A stretch of 64,000 bases of DNA from Acrocarpospora macrocephala (lineage in GTDB: Bacteria; Actinomycetota; Actinomycetes; Streptosporangiales; Streptosporangiaceae), in NCBI RefSeq assembly GCF_009687865.1, contig NZ_BLAE01000036.1:124001-188000 (forward strand), written 5' to 3'. Of this stretch, positions 51,226 to 59,834 are shown in pieces; position 1 is the first letter of the stretch, and each line of letters starts with the position of its first letter. The translations under genes were made by a program, and so were the position numbers. The notes under the pieces are model-generated. The model made no database searches, was not told where the DNA came from, and saw nothing but the letters and a program-made list of their open reading frames with translations.

Positions 51226-51870
51226 TCAGGGAGTGAGGGTGGCGCGCTGGGATTCGTGGCGGTCGTGGAGGTGGCGGCGCATGAGGAGGGCGGCCATCTC
51301 GGCGTCGGCGTCCAGGACGGCGCGGATCACGCGGGCGTGCTCCGACCACGAGTCCTCGGGGGAGGTGACGAGGCCGCCGACGAGGTGGTGCGCCTGGTTG
51401 CGCACGGAGCGGAGCAGGGCGACGAGCACCCGCGAGCCGGTGCCGCCGGCCAGCAGTTCGTGGAAGTCGCCGTTGAGCCGCTTGAGCGCGGACTGGTCTC
51501 CCGCCTCGGCCGCCTGGGAGCCGGCGAGGAGCACGCGCTCCAGCTCGTTCATGGTCTCGGAGTCGCGCCGCTCGGCGGTCTTGCGCACCGCGATGAGCTC
51601 GAGCGCGAGCCGGACCTCCTGGATGGTGGCCAGCTCTTCCTGGTCGAACACCGCCACCCGCACGCCGCGCCGCGGGGCCGTCTGAACCAGGCCCTCGGCC
51701 TCCAGCCGGCGGAACGCCTCGCGCACCGGCAGCCGGGACACGCCCATCCGCTCGGAGATCGCCCCCTCGCCCAGGCGGCTGCCCGGCTCGAGGGTGCCGT
51801 CGAGTATCCAGCTGCGGAGCTGGTCGGCGACCTCGTCACGGAGTGCCCGATGCGACTCGCCGATCGACAC
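51226..51870 (-). CDS. GntR-family (FCD-domain) regulator of the second hydroxylase locus
   Basis: A 214-aa repressor: winged helix at about 1-70 (RSWILDGTLEPGSRLGEGAI, RMGVSRLPVREAFRRLEAEG) and an all-helical FCD domain with candidate metal ligands (LNGDFHELLAG, RHLHDRH). GTG 51870 has GGAGGGGG upstream; the in-frame TTG 51891 lies before that site and was rejected. It is divergent from the molybdenum hydroxylase operon, and sites of one type lie at both promoters of that locus, so it is the likely local regulator. Confidence 0.92.
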   Translation of the reverse strand: MSIGESHRALRDEVADQLRSWILDGTLEPGSRLGEGAISERMGVSRLPVREAFRRLEAEGLVQTAPRRGVRVAVFDQEELATIQEVRLALELIAVRKTAERRDSETMNELERVLLAGSQAAEAGDQSALKRLNGDFHELLAGGTGSRVLVALLRSVRNQAHHLVGGLVTSPEDSWSEHARVIRAVLDADAEMAALLMRRHLHDRHESQRATLTP

Positions 51871-51895
51871 GACGCCCCCTCCTCTTGACAATCCT

Positions 51896-51907
51896 GCATA
51901 CAGTATC
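51896..51907. promoter_or_regulatory. Imperfect GntR-type site at the regulator's own promoter
   Basis: ATACAGTAT with flanking GC (complement GCGATACTGTATGC) resembles the better sites downstream and lies 28 bases before the regulator's GTG, allowing autoregulation. Confidence 0.4.
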
Positions 51908-52028
51908 GCAGACAGTCAGGAAAGACGATCGCCCCGCCCTCACAGCCCGGACCACGCGTTTATGCGAATTATCACACGAGCGAGCCGCCGGAGGTGCTGC
52001 CTTCGACCATTGCCAACTCACTTATTCT

Positions 52029-52041
52029 GGATACAATATCC
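52029..52041. promoter_or_regulatory. GntR-type operator, site 1 (GGATACAATATCC)
   Basis: Palindrome GGATA-caa-TATCC starting 16 bases before the ATG of the hydroxylase large subunit. It overlaps TACAAT, a -10 box seven bases before the ATG, so a bound regulator would block a leaderless promoter. Confidence 0.7.
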
Positions 52042-52044
52042 GCC

Positions 52045-54237
52045 ATGTCATCGCCCTCGGGGGTGGGAGCCTCTCCGGTGCGCCCCGACGCCGTCGCCAA
52101 GCTGACCGGCGAGTTCGGGTACGCGACCGAGCTGCACGCCCCCGGCGAACTGCACGGCGCGACCGTACGCAGCCCCGTCGCCGCCGCCGACCTGCTCGGC
52201 GTCGAGACGGCGGAGGCGATGCGCGTGCGCGGCGCGTACCGGGTGCTGACCATCGCCGACGTGCCCGGCGCGCGGCGCGTCGGGGTGAAGACCCCCGACC
52301 AGCCCGTGCTCGCCGACGGCCGCGTCCGCCACCACGGCGAGCCGATCGCCTTCGCGCTCGCCGAGACCGCCGAGGCGGCCCGCCGGATGGCCCTGCTGGT
52401 GCGCCCGATCCTGCGCCCACGCCCCGCCCTGCTCGACCCGGAACGCGCGCTCGACGCCGACGCCCCCCGCGTCGGGCCGGACGGCAGCAACCTGGTCCAT
52501 CGGCTGCGCCTCGCGCACGGGACCGCCCGCCGGGGCGCGACCGGCGTACGCCGCCGGTGGCGGACCGGGCGGCAGGACGCGGCGTTCCTGGCCCCCGAGG
52601 CCGGGCTCGCGCTCCCCGACGGCGCGGGCGGGGTCGTGCTGCGCGTGGCGACCCAGGACCTGCACCACGACCGGGCGCAGATCGCGGCGGCGCTCGGCCT
52701 GCCCGAGGAGCGCGTGCGGGTGGAGCTGGCCGGCGTCGGCGGCGCGTTCGGCGGGCGCGAGGACATCACCGTACACGTGCACCTCTGCCTCGCCGCCCTG
52801 CTCAGCGGCCGTCCCGTACGCGCGCTCTACTCGCGGGCCGAGTCCTTCGGCGCCCACCCGAGCAGGCACCCGGCGATCATGACGTACGAGCTGACCGCCG
52901 ACCCCGACGGCACGTTCGTCTCGCTCGCCGCCGACCTGCTGTTCGACGGCGGCGCGTACGCGAGCACGTCCAAGGCCGTCGTCGGCGTCGCGCACTACTT
53001 CGCCGCCGGGCCCTACCGGATCCCGCGCGTCGAGATCACCACCCGCGCCGTCTACACCAACAACCCGGTGGCCGGGGCGCTGCGCGGGTTCGGCGCGACG
53101 CAGGTGTGCTTCGCCATGGAGTCCACCGTCGACGCGCTCGCCGCCGAGCTGGGCCTCGACCCCGCCGACGTACGCCGCCGCAACCTGCTCGAACCGGGCG
53201 AGCCGCTGGCCACCAGCGGGCAGGCGCTGGCGGGCGTGGCCGCGCCCGCCAGCCTGCTCGACGCGCTCGCCGCCGTGCCGCTGCCGGCGGCCACGCCCGC
53301 GCCCGGCCTCCGGCGCGGGGTGGGCGTGGCCGTCGGGATCAAGAGCGCCGGGCTCGGCGACGGGCGGCCTGAGGGCGCGGGCATCGTGCTGCGCGCCGAC
53401 CGCCACGGCGTCGAGATCGCCACCGCCGCCCCCGAGGTGGGCCAGGGCGTGCGCGCGGTGCTGGCGCAGATCGTCACCGAATGCCTCGGCCCGGTGCCGA
53501 TCACGTTCGCGGACTCCACCTCGGCGCTGCCGGCCAGCGGCGGCAGCAAGGCGAGCCGGCAGACCATGGCCTCGGGCGGCGCCGCGCTCCGCGCCGCGAC
53601 CCGCCTCAGGCAGCGGCTCGGCGGCGCCACCCCCGTGGATCTTTCGGCGCTGGGCGACGGGACCTCGATCGTGGTCGAGGAGCGGTACGACGCGCCGCCC
53701 ACCGCCGCGCCCGATCCGCGCACCGGCCGCGGCGACCCGCACATCGCCTTCCAGCTCACCGCGCACCGCGCCGTCGTGGACGTGAACCCCGCGCTCGGCA
53801 CGGCCCGGGTGGTGCAGCTCGTCGCGGCCCAGGACGTGGGCCGGGCGCTGAACCCGGCGCTGGTACGCGGCCAGCTCGCCGGCGGCACCGTCCAGGGCGC
53901 GGGGTTCGCGCTGCTTGAGGAGATCCCGGTGGACGCGGACGGGCGGGGCGGGGCGGCCGGGTTCGGCACGTACCTGCTGCCCGCGGCGGTGGACGTGCCC
54001 GAGGTGATCCCGGTGATCGTCGAGTCCGGCGACCCGCGGCTGCCGTTCGGCGCCAAGGGCGTCGGCGAGGGCCCGCTGATCTCCTCCCCCGCCGCCGTGG
54101 CCGCCGCCCTCCGCGCCGCCACGGGCCGCCCAGTCGCCCGCATCCCCGCCCACCCCGAAGACCTCGCCACCTCCCACGACCCCGCTGCCACCGCCCCCGC
54201 CGCAGCGGCGGAAGAGCCCGCGGCGGTGGATGGCTGA
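52045..54237 (+). CDS. Second molybdenum hydroxylase, large subunit
   Basis: A 730-aa Mo-cofactor chain of the xanthine dehydrogenase family. GVGGAFGGRED (230-240), ALRGFGATQV (346-355) and GAKGVGEGP near the C-terminus carry the cofactor contacts and catalytic Glu. RGFGA is the xanthine-dehydrogenase form rather than that of CO dehydrogenase. It is shorter than usual (750-800 aa), mainly by reduced loops in the first third, and ends in a low-complexity Ala/Glu tail. Gene order large-FAD-2Fe-2S matches the first locus, but the sequences are clearly different, so the two are not recent duplicates. Confidence 0.93.
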   Translation: MSSPSGVGASPVRPDAVAKLTGEFGYATELHAPGELHGATVRSPVAAADLLGVETAEAMRVRGAYRVLTIADVPGARRVGVKTPDQPVLADGRVRHHGEPIAFALAETAEAARRMALLVRPILRPRPALLDPERALDADAPRVGPDGSNLVHRLRLAHGTARRGATGVRRRWRTGRQDAAFLAPEAGLALPDGAGGVVLRVATQDLHHDRAQIAAALGLPEERVRVELAGVGGAFGGREDITVHVHLCLAALLSGRPVRALYSRAESFGAHPSRHPAIMTYELTADPDGTFVSLAADLLFDGGAYASTSKAVVGVAHYFAAGPYRIPRVEITTRAVYTNNPVAGALRGFGATQVCFAMESTVDALAAELGLDPADVRRRNLLEPGEPLATSGQALAGVAAPASLLDALAAVPLPAATPAPGLRRGVGVAVGIKSAGLGDGRPEGAGIVLRADRHGVEIATAAPEVGQGVRAVLAQIVTECLGPVPITFADSTSALPASGGSKASRQTMASGGAALRAATRLRQRLGGATPVDLSALGDGTSIVVEERYDAPPTAAPDPRTGRGDPHIAFQLTAHRAVVDVNPALGTARVVQLVAAQDVGRALNPALVRGQLAGGTVQGAGFALLEEIPVDADGRGGAAGFGTYLLPAAVDVPEVIPVIVESGDPRLPFGAKGVGEGPLISSPAAVAAALRAATGRPVARIPAHPEDLATSHDPAATAPAAAAEEPAAVDG

Positions 54238-55016
54238 TGGCGTACCTGCGGCCGGCCACGATCGCGTCCGCGCTGGCGGCGCGGGCCGAACTGCCGCGAG
54301 CCCTCGTGTGCGGCGGCGGCACCGCCGTCCAGCCCGCGATGAACGCCGGGCTGCTGCGGCCCGCCGACGTGCTCGACCTGGGCGGGCTCCGCGACGGCGC
54401 GGCGATCGACGCGTACGGGGACCGGGTCAGGCTCGGCCCCGTCGTCCGCGTCGCCGCGGCCGCCCGCGCTCACGCCCTCGGCGCCGGGGTGCTCGGCGGG
54501 CTGCTGCGCGGGTTCGCCACGCCCGCCGTGCGCGAACGCGCCACCCTGACCGGCAACCTGTTCCAGGCCCCCGCCGACCTCGCGGTGGTGCTGACCGCGC
54601 TGGACGGCTCGCTGATCACCGCCTCCGCGCACTCCCGGGGCGAGCGGAGGCTGCCGGTGACCATGGCGTCCGCGCTGCGGCCTGACGAGCTGGCCGTCGG
54701 GCTCGATCTCGCGGTGCCGGCGGCCTTCGCGTACGAGCGGCTCGCGGTCCGCGAGGTCGCGGCCCCCACGCTCGCGGCCGTGGCGGCGGCCCTGCTCCCC
54801 GGCGGCCCGCGCGCCGCCGTGACCGGATACCGGGCTGGAACCGCCGTTCCCTGCCCCGGCGCGGTCCCGCACCTGGCCGACCCGGCCGGGGCGGACGGCT
54901 TCGCGGCGGCGGTCGTGGCCGCCGCCGCTCCCCCGACCCCGTACGCCCGCCGCTCCGTCGCCGCCCTGGCCCGCCGCTGCCACCGCCGCATCCACCGGGG
55001 AGACGCCGATGCCTGA
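54237..55016 (+). CDS. Second molybdenum hydroxylase, FAD subunit
   Basis: The 259-aa FAD chain. LVCGGGTAVQPAMNAGLLRP and ATLTGNLFQAPADLAVVLTA are the two FAD loops, in a form more divergent than in the first locus (TGNLFQ in place of GGNL). Start overlaps the large-subunit stop as TGATG, and the end overlaps the 2Fe-2S gene by 8 bases. At about 260 aa it is at the short end of the family. Confidence 0.9.
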   Translation: MAYLRPATIASALAARAELPRALVCGGGTAVQPAMNAGLLRPADVLDLGGLRDGAAIDAYGDRVRLGPVVRVAAAARAHALGAGVLGGLLRGFATPAVRERATLTGNLFQAPADLAVVLTALDGSLITASAHSRGERRLPVTMASALRPDELAVGLDLAVPAAFAYERLAVREVAAPTLAAVAAALLPGGPRAAVTGYRAGTAVPCPGAVPHLADPAGADGFAAAVVAAAAPPTPYARRSVAALARRCHRRIHRGDADA

Positions 55017-55485
55017 TGACCTGGTGGAGGTGCGCGGGACGCTGGACGGCGAGCCGTACCACGCCGAGGTGCCGGTGTGGGCTTCGCTGCTCGACGCCCT
55101 GGAGGCGGCGGGACGCCCGCTCCCGGCCGGGTGCCGGGGCGGCCAGTGCGGGAGCTGCACGGTGTCGCTCGACGGGGTGCCGGCGCCGGCGTGCGTCGTG
55201 CCCGCGGGCGCGGCGGCCGGCGCGGTGGTGGAGACCGCTCGGCGGGCCGCCCTGCCCGTGCTGGTGGAGGAGATGGCGGCGGCCGGCGCCACCCAGTGCG
55301 GCTACTGCTCCCCCGGCCTGGTGGTCGCCCTCTCGCACCTGCTGAGGACGAGCCCCGCCCCTGACGCCCCCGCCGTACGCGAGGCGCTCACCGGTCACCT
55401 GTGCCGCTGCACCGGCTACGAGGCCATCGTGACCGCCACGCTCGCCGCCGCGGCCCGCCTGACCTCCGAGATCTCAAGCATCTGA
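55009..55485 (+). CDS. Second molybdenum hydroxylase, 2Fe-2S subunit
   Basis: A 158-aa iron-sulfur chain with Cys42, Cys47, Cys50 and Cys62 (AGCRGGQCGSCTVSLDG) and the second set CGYC and CRC (TQCGYCSPG, LCRCTGYE). It completes the three-part enzyme. A 169-base gap follows, with its own promoter region for the next operon. Confidence 0.95.
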   Translation: MPDDLVEVRGTLDGEPYHAEVPVWASLLDALEAAGRPLPAGCRGGQCGSCTVSLDGVPAPACVVPAGAAAGAVVETARRAALPVLVEEMAAAGATQCGYCSPGLVVALSHLLRTSPAPDAPAVREALTGHLCRCTGYEAIVTATLAAAARLTSEISSI

Positions 55486-55497
55486 GATTTTGTATCC
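55485..55497. promoter_or_regulatory. GntR-type operator, site 2 (inverse orientation)
   Basis: AGATTTTGTATCC, complement GGATACAAAATCT, directly at the end of the 2Fe-2S gene. It is one half of the pair of sites in the gap before the VOC operon. Confidence 0.55.
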
Positions 55498-55638
55498 CAT
55501 AATTGCGGCCAGGCTCATGACGCCACACCGCGGATACATGACCACACATACCCAGGTCCACAGGCATCAGCCCCGCACCACACGGCAGTCCAGGTAACGT
55601 GGCATTAACCAGATTATTGGCTAGCCGCAACAAATTCG

Positions 55639-55651
55639 GGATACAAAATCC
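55639..55651. promoter_or_regulatory. GntR-type operator, site 3 (GGATACAAAATCC)
   Basis: GGAT-acaaa-ATCC starts exactly 16 bases before the ATG of the VOC gene, the same spacing as site 1. Two promoters of the locus thus carry the site in the same place. Confidence 0.7.
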
Positions 55652-55654
55652 TGC

Positions 55655-56110
55655 ATGACAAGCGTTTCGCAAGCCGCGCGGCCACTGGTCAGCGTGCGCG
55701 GGCTCGACCACATCGTCCTGCACGTCGCCGATCCGCTGCGCTCCCTCGACTGGTACACCGCCAAGCTGGGCCTGCGCCCGCTGCGCGTCGCGGAGTTCCG
55801 CGCGGGCAAGGCGCCGTTCCCCTCGGTCGAGGTGGCACCCGGCGTGATCATCGATCTGGATCCGAGGGGCAAGCGCACCGGCGAGAACCTCGCGCACTTC
55901 TGCATCGAGGTGGACACGATCGACCTCAAGGAGCTGGCGGGGTCCGGGGCCTTCGGCAAGGTGGCCGGGCCGTTCCGGCGCTGGGGCGCGCGCGGCGAGG
56001 CCGACCTCGTCTACATCACCGACCCCGACGGGAACGTGATCGAGCTGCGCCACTACGGCCCCAGCCAGGTCAACGACTACGGCCCGAACCAGGCGGTACG
56101 GCCGGAATGA
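55655..56110 (+). CDS. VOC-family (glyoxalase/dioxygenase-fold) protein
   Basis: A 151-aa vicinal-oxygen-chelate protein. Metal ligands are likely His in RGLDHIVLHVAD, His in ENLAHFCIEVD and Glu in GNVIELRHYG. Members are glyoxalases, ring-cleaving dioxygenases, epimerases or resistance proteins; in this context a ring-cleavage or isomerase step is possible. It begins an eight- to nine-gene operon and overlaps the next start as ATGA. Confidence 0.88.
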   Translation: MTSVSQAARPLVSVRGLDHIVLHVADPLRSLDWYTAKLGLRPLRVAEFRAGKAPFPSVEVAPGVIIDLDPRGKRTGENLAHFCIEVDTIDLKELAGSGAFGKVAGPFRRWGARGEADLVYITDPDGNVIELRHYGPSQVNDYGPNQAVRPE

Positions 56111-57423
56111 CCGCCACCGCCGTCCTGGCCGCCAACGCGGTGGCGCACGGCTCCCTCGGCGTCGTCGGCGCGGGCGCGCGCACGGCGGCGGCGATCGGCG
56201 CCGCCGCCCTGCTCGACGGCGGCAACGCCTTCGACGCCGTGATCGCGGCCGGGCTGGCGGAGACCGTGCTGCTGCCACCCAAGTGCGGTCTCGCCGGTGA
56301 CGTGGTCGCCCTGATCCTGCCGGCGGGCCGGCCCGCGCCGCGCGCGCTGCTGTCGATCGGGGCCGCCGCCCGGCGGCTCCCCGAGGCGCTGGCCACCCGC
56401 CCGCTCCCCCGCGACGGCGGTCTTTCCGTCGGCGTGCCGGGGGCTCCCGGCGGGTACGCGGCGCTGGCCGCGCTCGGCCGGCTGGGCCTGGATCGGCTCG
56501 CCCGGCCCGCCATCGAGCTGGCGCGGCGCGGGATCGTCTGGCCGGAGCTGTGCGCGGCGCTCGCGCGGGAGGCGGACGACCTGCTCGCCTACCATCAGCC
56601 CGCCGGCTGCCGGTACCGGCCGGCGGCGGGCCCGCTCCAGGCCGGGACCCTGCTCCGCCTCCCCGGGCTCGCGCTGCTGCTGGGCGAGTTCGCCGAGCGC
56701 GGGGCCGGACTGTTCCACGGCCCGGCGGGCGCCGTACTCGCCGAGCGGGTCGCGGCGGCGGGCGGCGTGGTCGGCCGCGACGACCTGGCCGTCCCGACGG
56801 CCGAGTGGGCGGAGCCGGTCAGGCAGGACGGGATCTGGGCGACGCCCGCGCCGACGCGCGGACCGGCGCTGCTCGCCGCGCTCGCGGGCGAACGCGCGCT
56901 CGTGGGCGGGCCGATCGGCGAAGGGACATCCGTGGTCGCGGCGGCGGACGGTGAAGGAAACGCGGTGGTGATGGTGCACTCAAATTCGCATCCGCAGTTC
57001 GGCAGCGGCCTGGTGGCCGAGCCTTACGACCTGGTGCTGTCCAATCGGGCCGGGCGCGGCTTCCACCCTGATCCCGGCCACCCGGACGGGCCCGCGCCGG
57101 GCCGCAGGCCGCCGACCACGCTGCACGCCTGGGCACTGGACACCCGCGGCACCGGCAGGCCCGACGTGTTCGGCGCCACGCCGGGCGGCGAGCAGCAGGT
57201 GCCGTGGAACGCGCAGGTGCTCGGCGACCTCATGACCACGGGTCCTGACGATCTCGGCGCCATCCTGACCGGTCCGCGCTGGTCCCTCCAGGACGGCGCG
57301 CGGGTGCCGGTGGAGACGTCGCCGTCGGCCGTACGCCCGGCGCACGTCCTCCTGCGCCTCACCGGCGCCGGCCTGACCGCCGCCGCCGATCCCCGTATCG
57401 GCGCCACCGCGCTGGGCGTGTGA
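56107..57423 (+). CDS. Compact gamma-glutamyltransferase-like protein
   Basis: A 438-aa Ntn-hydrolase relative; normal GGT is 530-580 aa. It keeps the key segments: AAAIGAAALLDGGNAFDAVI, then GLAGDVVALIL, GVPGAPGGYAAL, the putative autoprocessing/nucleophile Thr274 in GEGTSVVAAADGEGNA, and FGSGLVAEPYDLVLSNRAGR with HPDGPAPGRRPPTTLHAW. It has no signal peptide, so it works inside the cell. It could remove a gamma-glutamyl group or cleave another amide of an imported compound. The missing part is in the middle of the large subunit. Family sure, activity not. Confidence 0.85.
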   Translation: MTATAVLAANAVAHGSLGVVGAGARTAAAIGAAALLDGGNAFDAVIAAGLAETVLLPPKCGLAGDVVALILPAGRPAPRALLSIGAAARRLPEALATRPLPRDGGLSVGVPGAPGGYAALAALGRLGLDRLARPAIELARRGIVWPELCAALAREADDLLAYHQPAGCRYRPAAGPLQAGTLLRLPGLALLLGEFAERGAGLFHGPAGAVLAERVAAAGGVVGRDDLAVPTAEWAEPVRQDGIWATPAPTRGPALLAALAGERALVGGPIGEGTSVVAAADGEGNAVVMVHSNSHPQFGSGLVAEPYDLVLSNRAGRGFHPDPGHPDGPAPGRRPPTTLHAWALDTRGTGRPDVFGATPGGEQQVPWNAQVLGDLMTTGPDDLGAILTGPRWSLQDGARVPVETSPSAVRPAHVLLRLTGAGLTAAADPRIGATALGV

Positions 57424-57424
57424 C

Positions 57425-58186
57425 ATGCGCGTATCGCTGCTCGGCACCGGCGGGATCGGCGGTACGCTGCGCGACCTGCTCGCGGCGGGGCGCGTGGCCG
57501 GATGCGTGACCGGCGCCGCCGTCGGCTCGCGCTTCCCCGCCGGGGCGGTGGTGGCCGAGCTGACCGGGACCGGGGACGTGGTGGTCGAGGCGGCGGGCGG
57601 CGCGGCGGTGCGCGCGTACGGGGCGCAGGTGCTGGCCGCGGGCCGCGACCTGGTCGTCTGCAGCGCGGGCGCGCTGGCCGACGACGCCGTGCACGCCGCG
57701 CTCGACGCCGCCGCGCTGGCGGGGGGCGCCCGCTGGACGGTGCCGCCGGGCGCGATCGGCGGCCTGGACCTGCTGGCCGCCGCCATCCGCGCGGACGGCG
57801 CCGCGGAGGTCACCCTCACGACCGTCAAGACGCCCGGCGCGCTGGGCGTGCCGGGCGCGGGGATCGTGTTCGAGGGCACGGCGCGCGAGGCGGCGCTGCG
57901 GTTCCCGAAGACGGCGAACGTCGCGGTCACCCTCGGGCTGGCCACCACCGGCATCGACCGGGTGCGCGTGGTGGTGACCGCGGACCCCGCGGCCCGGCGC
58001 ACCCGGCATGAGATCACGGCCCGGACGGCGGTCGGCGAGTACCGGTTCGCGCTGGTCAACGACACGCTCGCCGCCTCAGGGGGGCGGACGTCGGCGATCA
58101 CGGTGTGGTCGGTCGTCCGGGCGCTCGAGGAACTCGCCGCACGGGGGCGAACTCCCATTCCGCTCAAGAAAGGAGCGCCATCATGA
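57425..58186 (+). CDS. L-aspartate-dehydrogenase-like oxidoreductase (NadX family)
   Basis: A 253-aa NAD(P)-binding protein: Rossmann motif LLGTGGIGGTL, then VPPGAIGGLDLLAAAI, RFPKTANVAVTLGLATTGID, a His in TRRHEI-like context (RRTRHEITA) and the C-terminal ASGGRTSAITVWSVV helix, all as in aspartate dehydrogenase. It may reductively aminate a keto acid or oxidise an amino acid derived from the imported compound. It is between the GGT-like and transporter genes with ATGA overlap on the right. Confidence 0.85.
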   Translation: MRVSLLGTGGIGGTLRDLLAAGRVAGCVTGAAVGSRFPAGAVVAELTGTGDVVVEAAGGAAVRAYGAQVLAAGRDLVVCSAGALADDAVHAALDAAALAGGARWTVPPGAIGGLDLLAAAIRADGAAEVTLTTVKTPGALGVPGAGIVFEGTAREAALRFPKTANVAVTLGLATTGIDRVRVVVTADPAARRTRHEITARTAVGEYRFALVNDTLAASGGRTSAITVWSVVRALEELAARGRTPIPLKKGAPS

Positions 58187-58965
58187 CCGAGGGCGCGACG
58201 ACCGTCGCCGTACGGCCCACGGAGGGTGCCGCCCGCAGCCTGCTGGCCTTCCGCGGGGTGGAGATGGTCTTCCCCAACGGGGTGCACGCGGTCGACACGG
58301 TCGACATGGACATCGCCCCCGGCGAGTTCGTCTCCCTGGTGGGCCCGTCCGGCTGCGGCAAGAGCACGCTGCTGCGGATCGCGTCGGGCCTGGCGCGGCC
58401 GACGGCGGGCGAGGTGGTGCTGAACACCGGCCACATCGCCTACGTGTTCCAGGATCCGACGCTGCTCCCGTGGCGTACGGTGCGGCAGAACGTCGAGCTG
58501 TGCAACCAGCTCAAGAAGCTGCCCAAAGCCGAGCGGGCGGAGAAGGCGCGGCAGGCGATCGAGATGGTGGGCCTGGCCGGGTTCGAGAACCGCCATCCCA
58601 ACCAGCTCTCCGGCGGCATGCGGATGCGGGCCAGCCTGGCCCGGGCGCTGACGCTGGAACCCGAGGTGTTCCTGTTCGACGAGCCGTTCGGCGCGATCGA
58701 CGAGATCACCAGGGAGCGGCTCAACAGCGAGCTGCTGCGCATCTTCCGGACCCGCGCGTTCGCCGGGGTGTTCGTCACGCACTCGATCGCGGAGGCGGTG
58801 TTCCTGTCCACCCGGGTGGCGGTGATGTCCGCCCGGCCAGGCCGGATCATCGGCGAGTTCGACGTTCCCTTCCCCTACCCGCGCGAGCCCGAGCTGCGCT
58901 CGACGCCGGAGTTCGCCGCGCTCACCGGCGAGATCGGCCGCTGCCTGAGGAGTGGTGCCCAGTGA
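58183..58965 (+). CDS. ABC transporter ATP-binding protein (SsuB/TauB/ThiZ type)
   Basis: A 260-aa ATPase: Walker A GPSGCGKST, Q-loop YVFQDPTLLPW, signature LSGGMRMR and Walker B FLFDEPF with FGAIDEITRE. This is the nitrate/sulfonate/taurine/pyrimidine group. AAAGGAG precedes ATG 58183, which overlaps the previous stop. It powers the permease encoded next. Confidence 0.93.
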   Translation: MTEGATTVAVRPTEGAARSLLAFRGVEMVFPNGVHAVDTVDMDIAPGEFVSLVGPSGCGKSTLLRIASGLARPTAGEVVLNTGHIAYVFQDPTLLPWRTVRQNVELCNQLKKLPKAERAEKARQAIEMVGLAGFENRHPNQLSGGMRMRASLARALTLEPEVFLFDEPFGAIDEITRERLNSELLRIFRTRAFAGVFVTHSIAEAVFLSTRVAVMSARPGRIIGEFDVPFPYPREPELRSTPEFAALTGEIGRCLRSGAQ

Positions 58966-59819
58966 CGTCGATCATTGCGACCATGGCGCCCGCCGAGCCG
59001 GTCACGTTCGCCAGACAGGCCCGGATGCGCGGGTACGTCACCATGGGCGGGCCGCCGTTGATCGTCTTCGCCCTGTTCGTGGCGGTCTGGTACCTGATCT
59101 CGTACGGCCTGCTCAGCGAACGCCGCCGTTTCCTCCTGCCTCCCCCGCACGACGTGGTGTCCGTCGGCTTCCTGGACTGGCACAACTTCGCGGAGATCCT
59201 GGCCGGTCTCGGCTCGACCGCCGCGATCTCCCTCGCCGGATTCGCGATCGCCGGAACGATCGGGTTCACGCTGGCCGTGGTCATGTCGCAGTCGGTCGCG
59301 ATGGAGCGATCCTTCTACCCGTACGCGGTGGCGCTGCAAACGCTGCCCGTGCTGGCCATGACGCCGCTGGTCGGGCTCTGGTTCGGGTTCGACACCTTCA
59401 GCCGGATCCTGATCTGCTCGATCCTGGCGCTGTTCCCGATCATCACCAACACCCTGTTCGGCCTGAAGTCGGTCGAGCCGTCGCAACGCGACCTGTTCGA
59501 CCTGATGAAGGCCGGCCGGTGGACGCGGCTGTGGCGGCTGGAGATCCCGGCGGCGCTGCCCAACATCCTCACCGGGCTGCGCATCTCCGGCGGCCTTTCG
59601 GTCATCGGCGCGATCGTGGCCGACTTCTTCTTCCGGCAGGGCGATCCGGGCATCGGGCGCCTGCTGGACATCTACCGGGCGTCCCTGGAGACCGAGCGGC
59701 TGTACGCCGCGATCATCTGCTCCTCGCTGCTCGGCCTGGCCCTCTTCCTGACCAACACCCTGATCAGCCGGCACGTGCTGCGGAACTGGCACGCCTCGGC
59801 GCACTCGAAGTCAAGCTGA
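58962..59819 (+). CDS. ABC transporter permease (SsuC/ThiX type)
   Basis: A 285-aa membrane protein with about six helices and the EAA loop LMKAGRWTRLWRLEIPAALP. The sequence VWYLISYGLL with FLLPPPHDVV at the start is typical of sulfonate/pyrimidine-precursor permeases. GTG 58962 overlaps the ATPase stop as GTGA, with GAGGAG in front. Confidence 0.92.
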   Translation: MTSIIATMAPAEPVTFARQARMRGYVTMGGPPLIVFALFVAVWYLISYGLLSERRRFLLPPPHDVVSVGFLDWHNFAEILAGLGSTAAISLAGFAIAGTIGFTLAVVMSQSVAMERSFYPYAVALQTLPVLAMTPLVGLWFGFDTFSRILICSILALFPIITNTLFGLKSVEPSQRDLFDLMKAGRWTRLWRLEIPAALPNILTGLRISGGLSVIGAIVADFFFRQGDPGIGRLLDIYRASLETERLYAAIICSSLLGLALFLTNTLISRHVLRNWHASAHSKSS

Positions 59820-59834
59820 AATGCGAGCCACGAT

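Noticed and set aside
51994-58782. Several very long antisense or shifted frames over the second catabolic locus
   Set aside because: All overlap genes with recognised motifs and have repetitive Arg/Ala/Gly composition.
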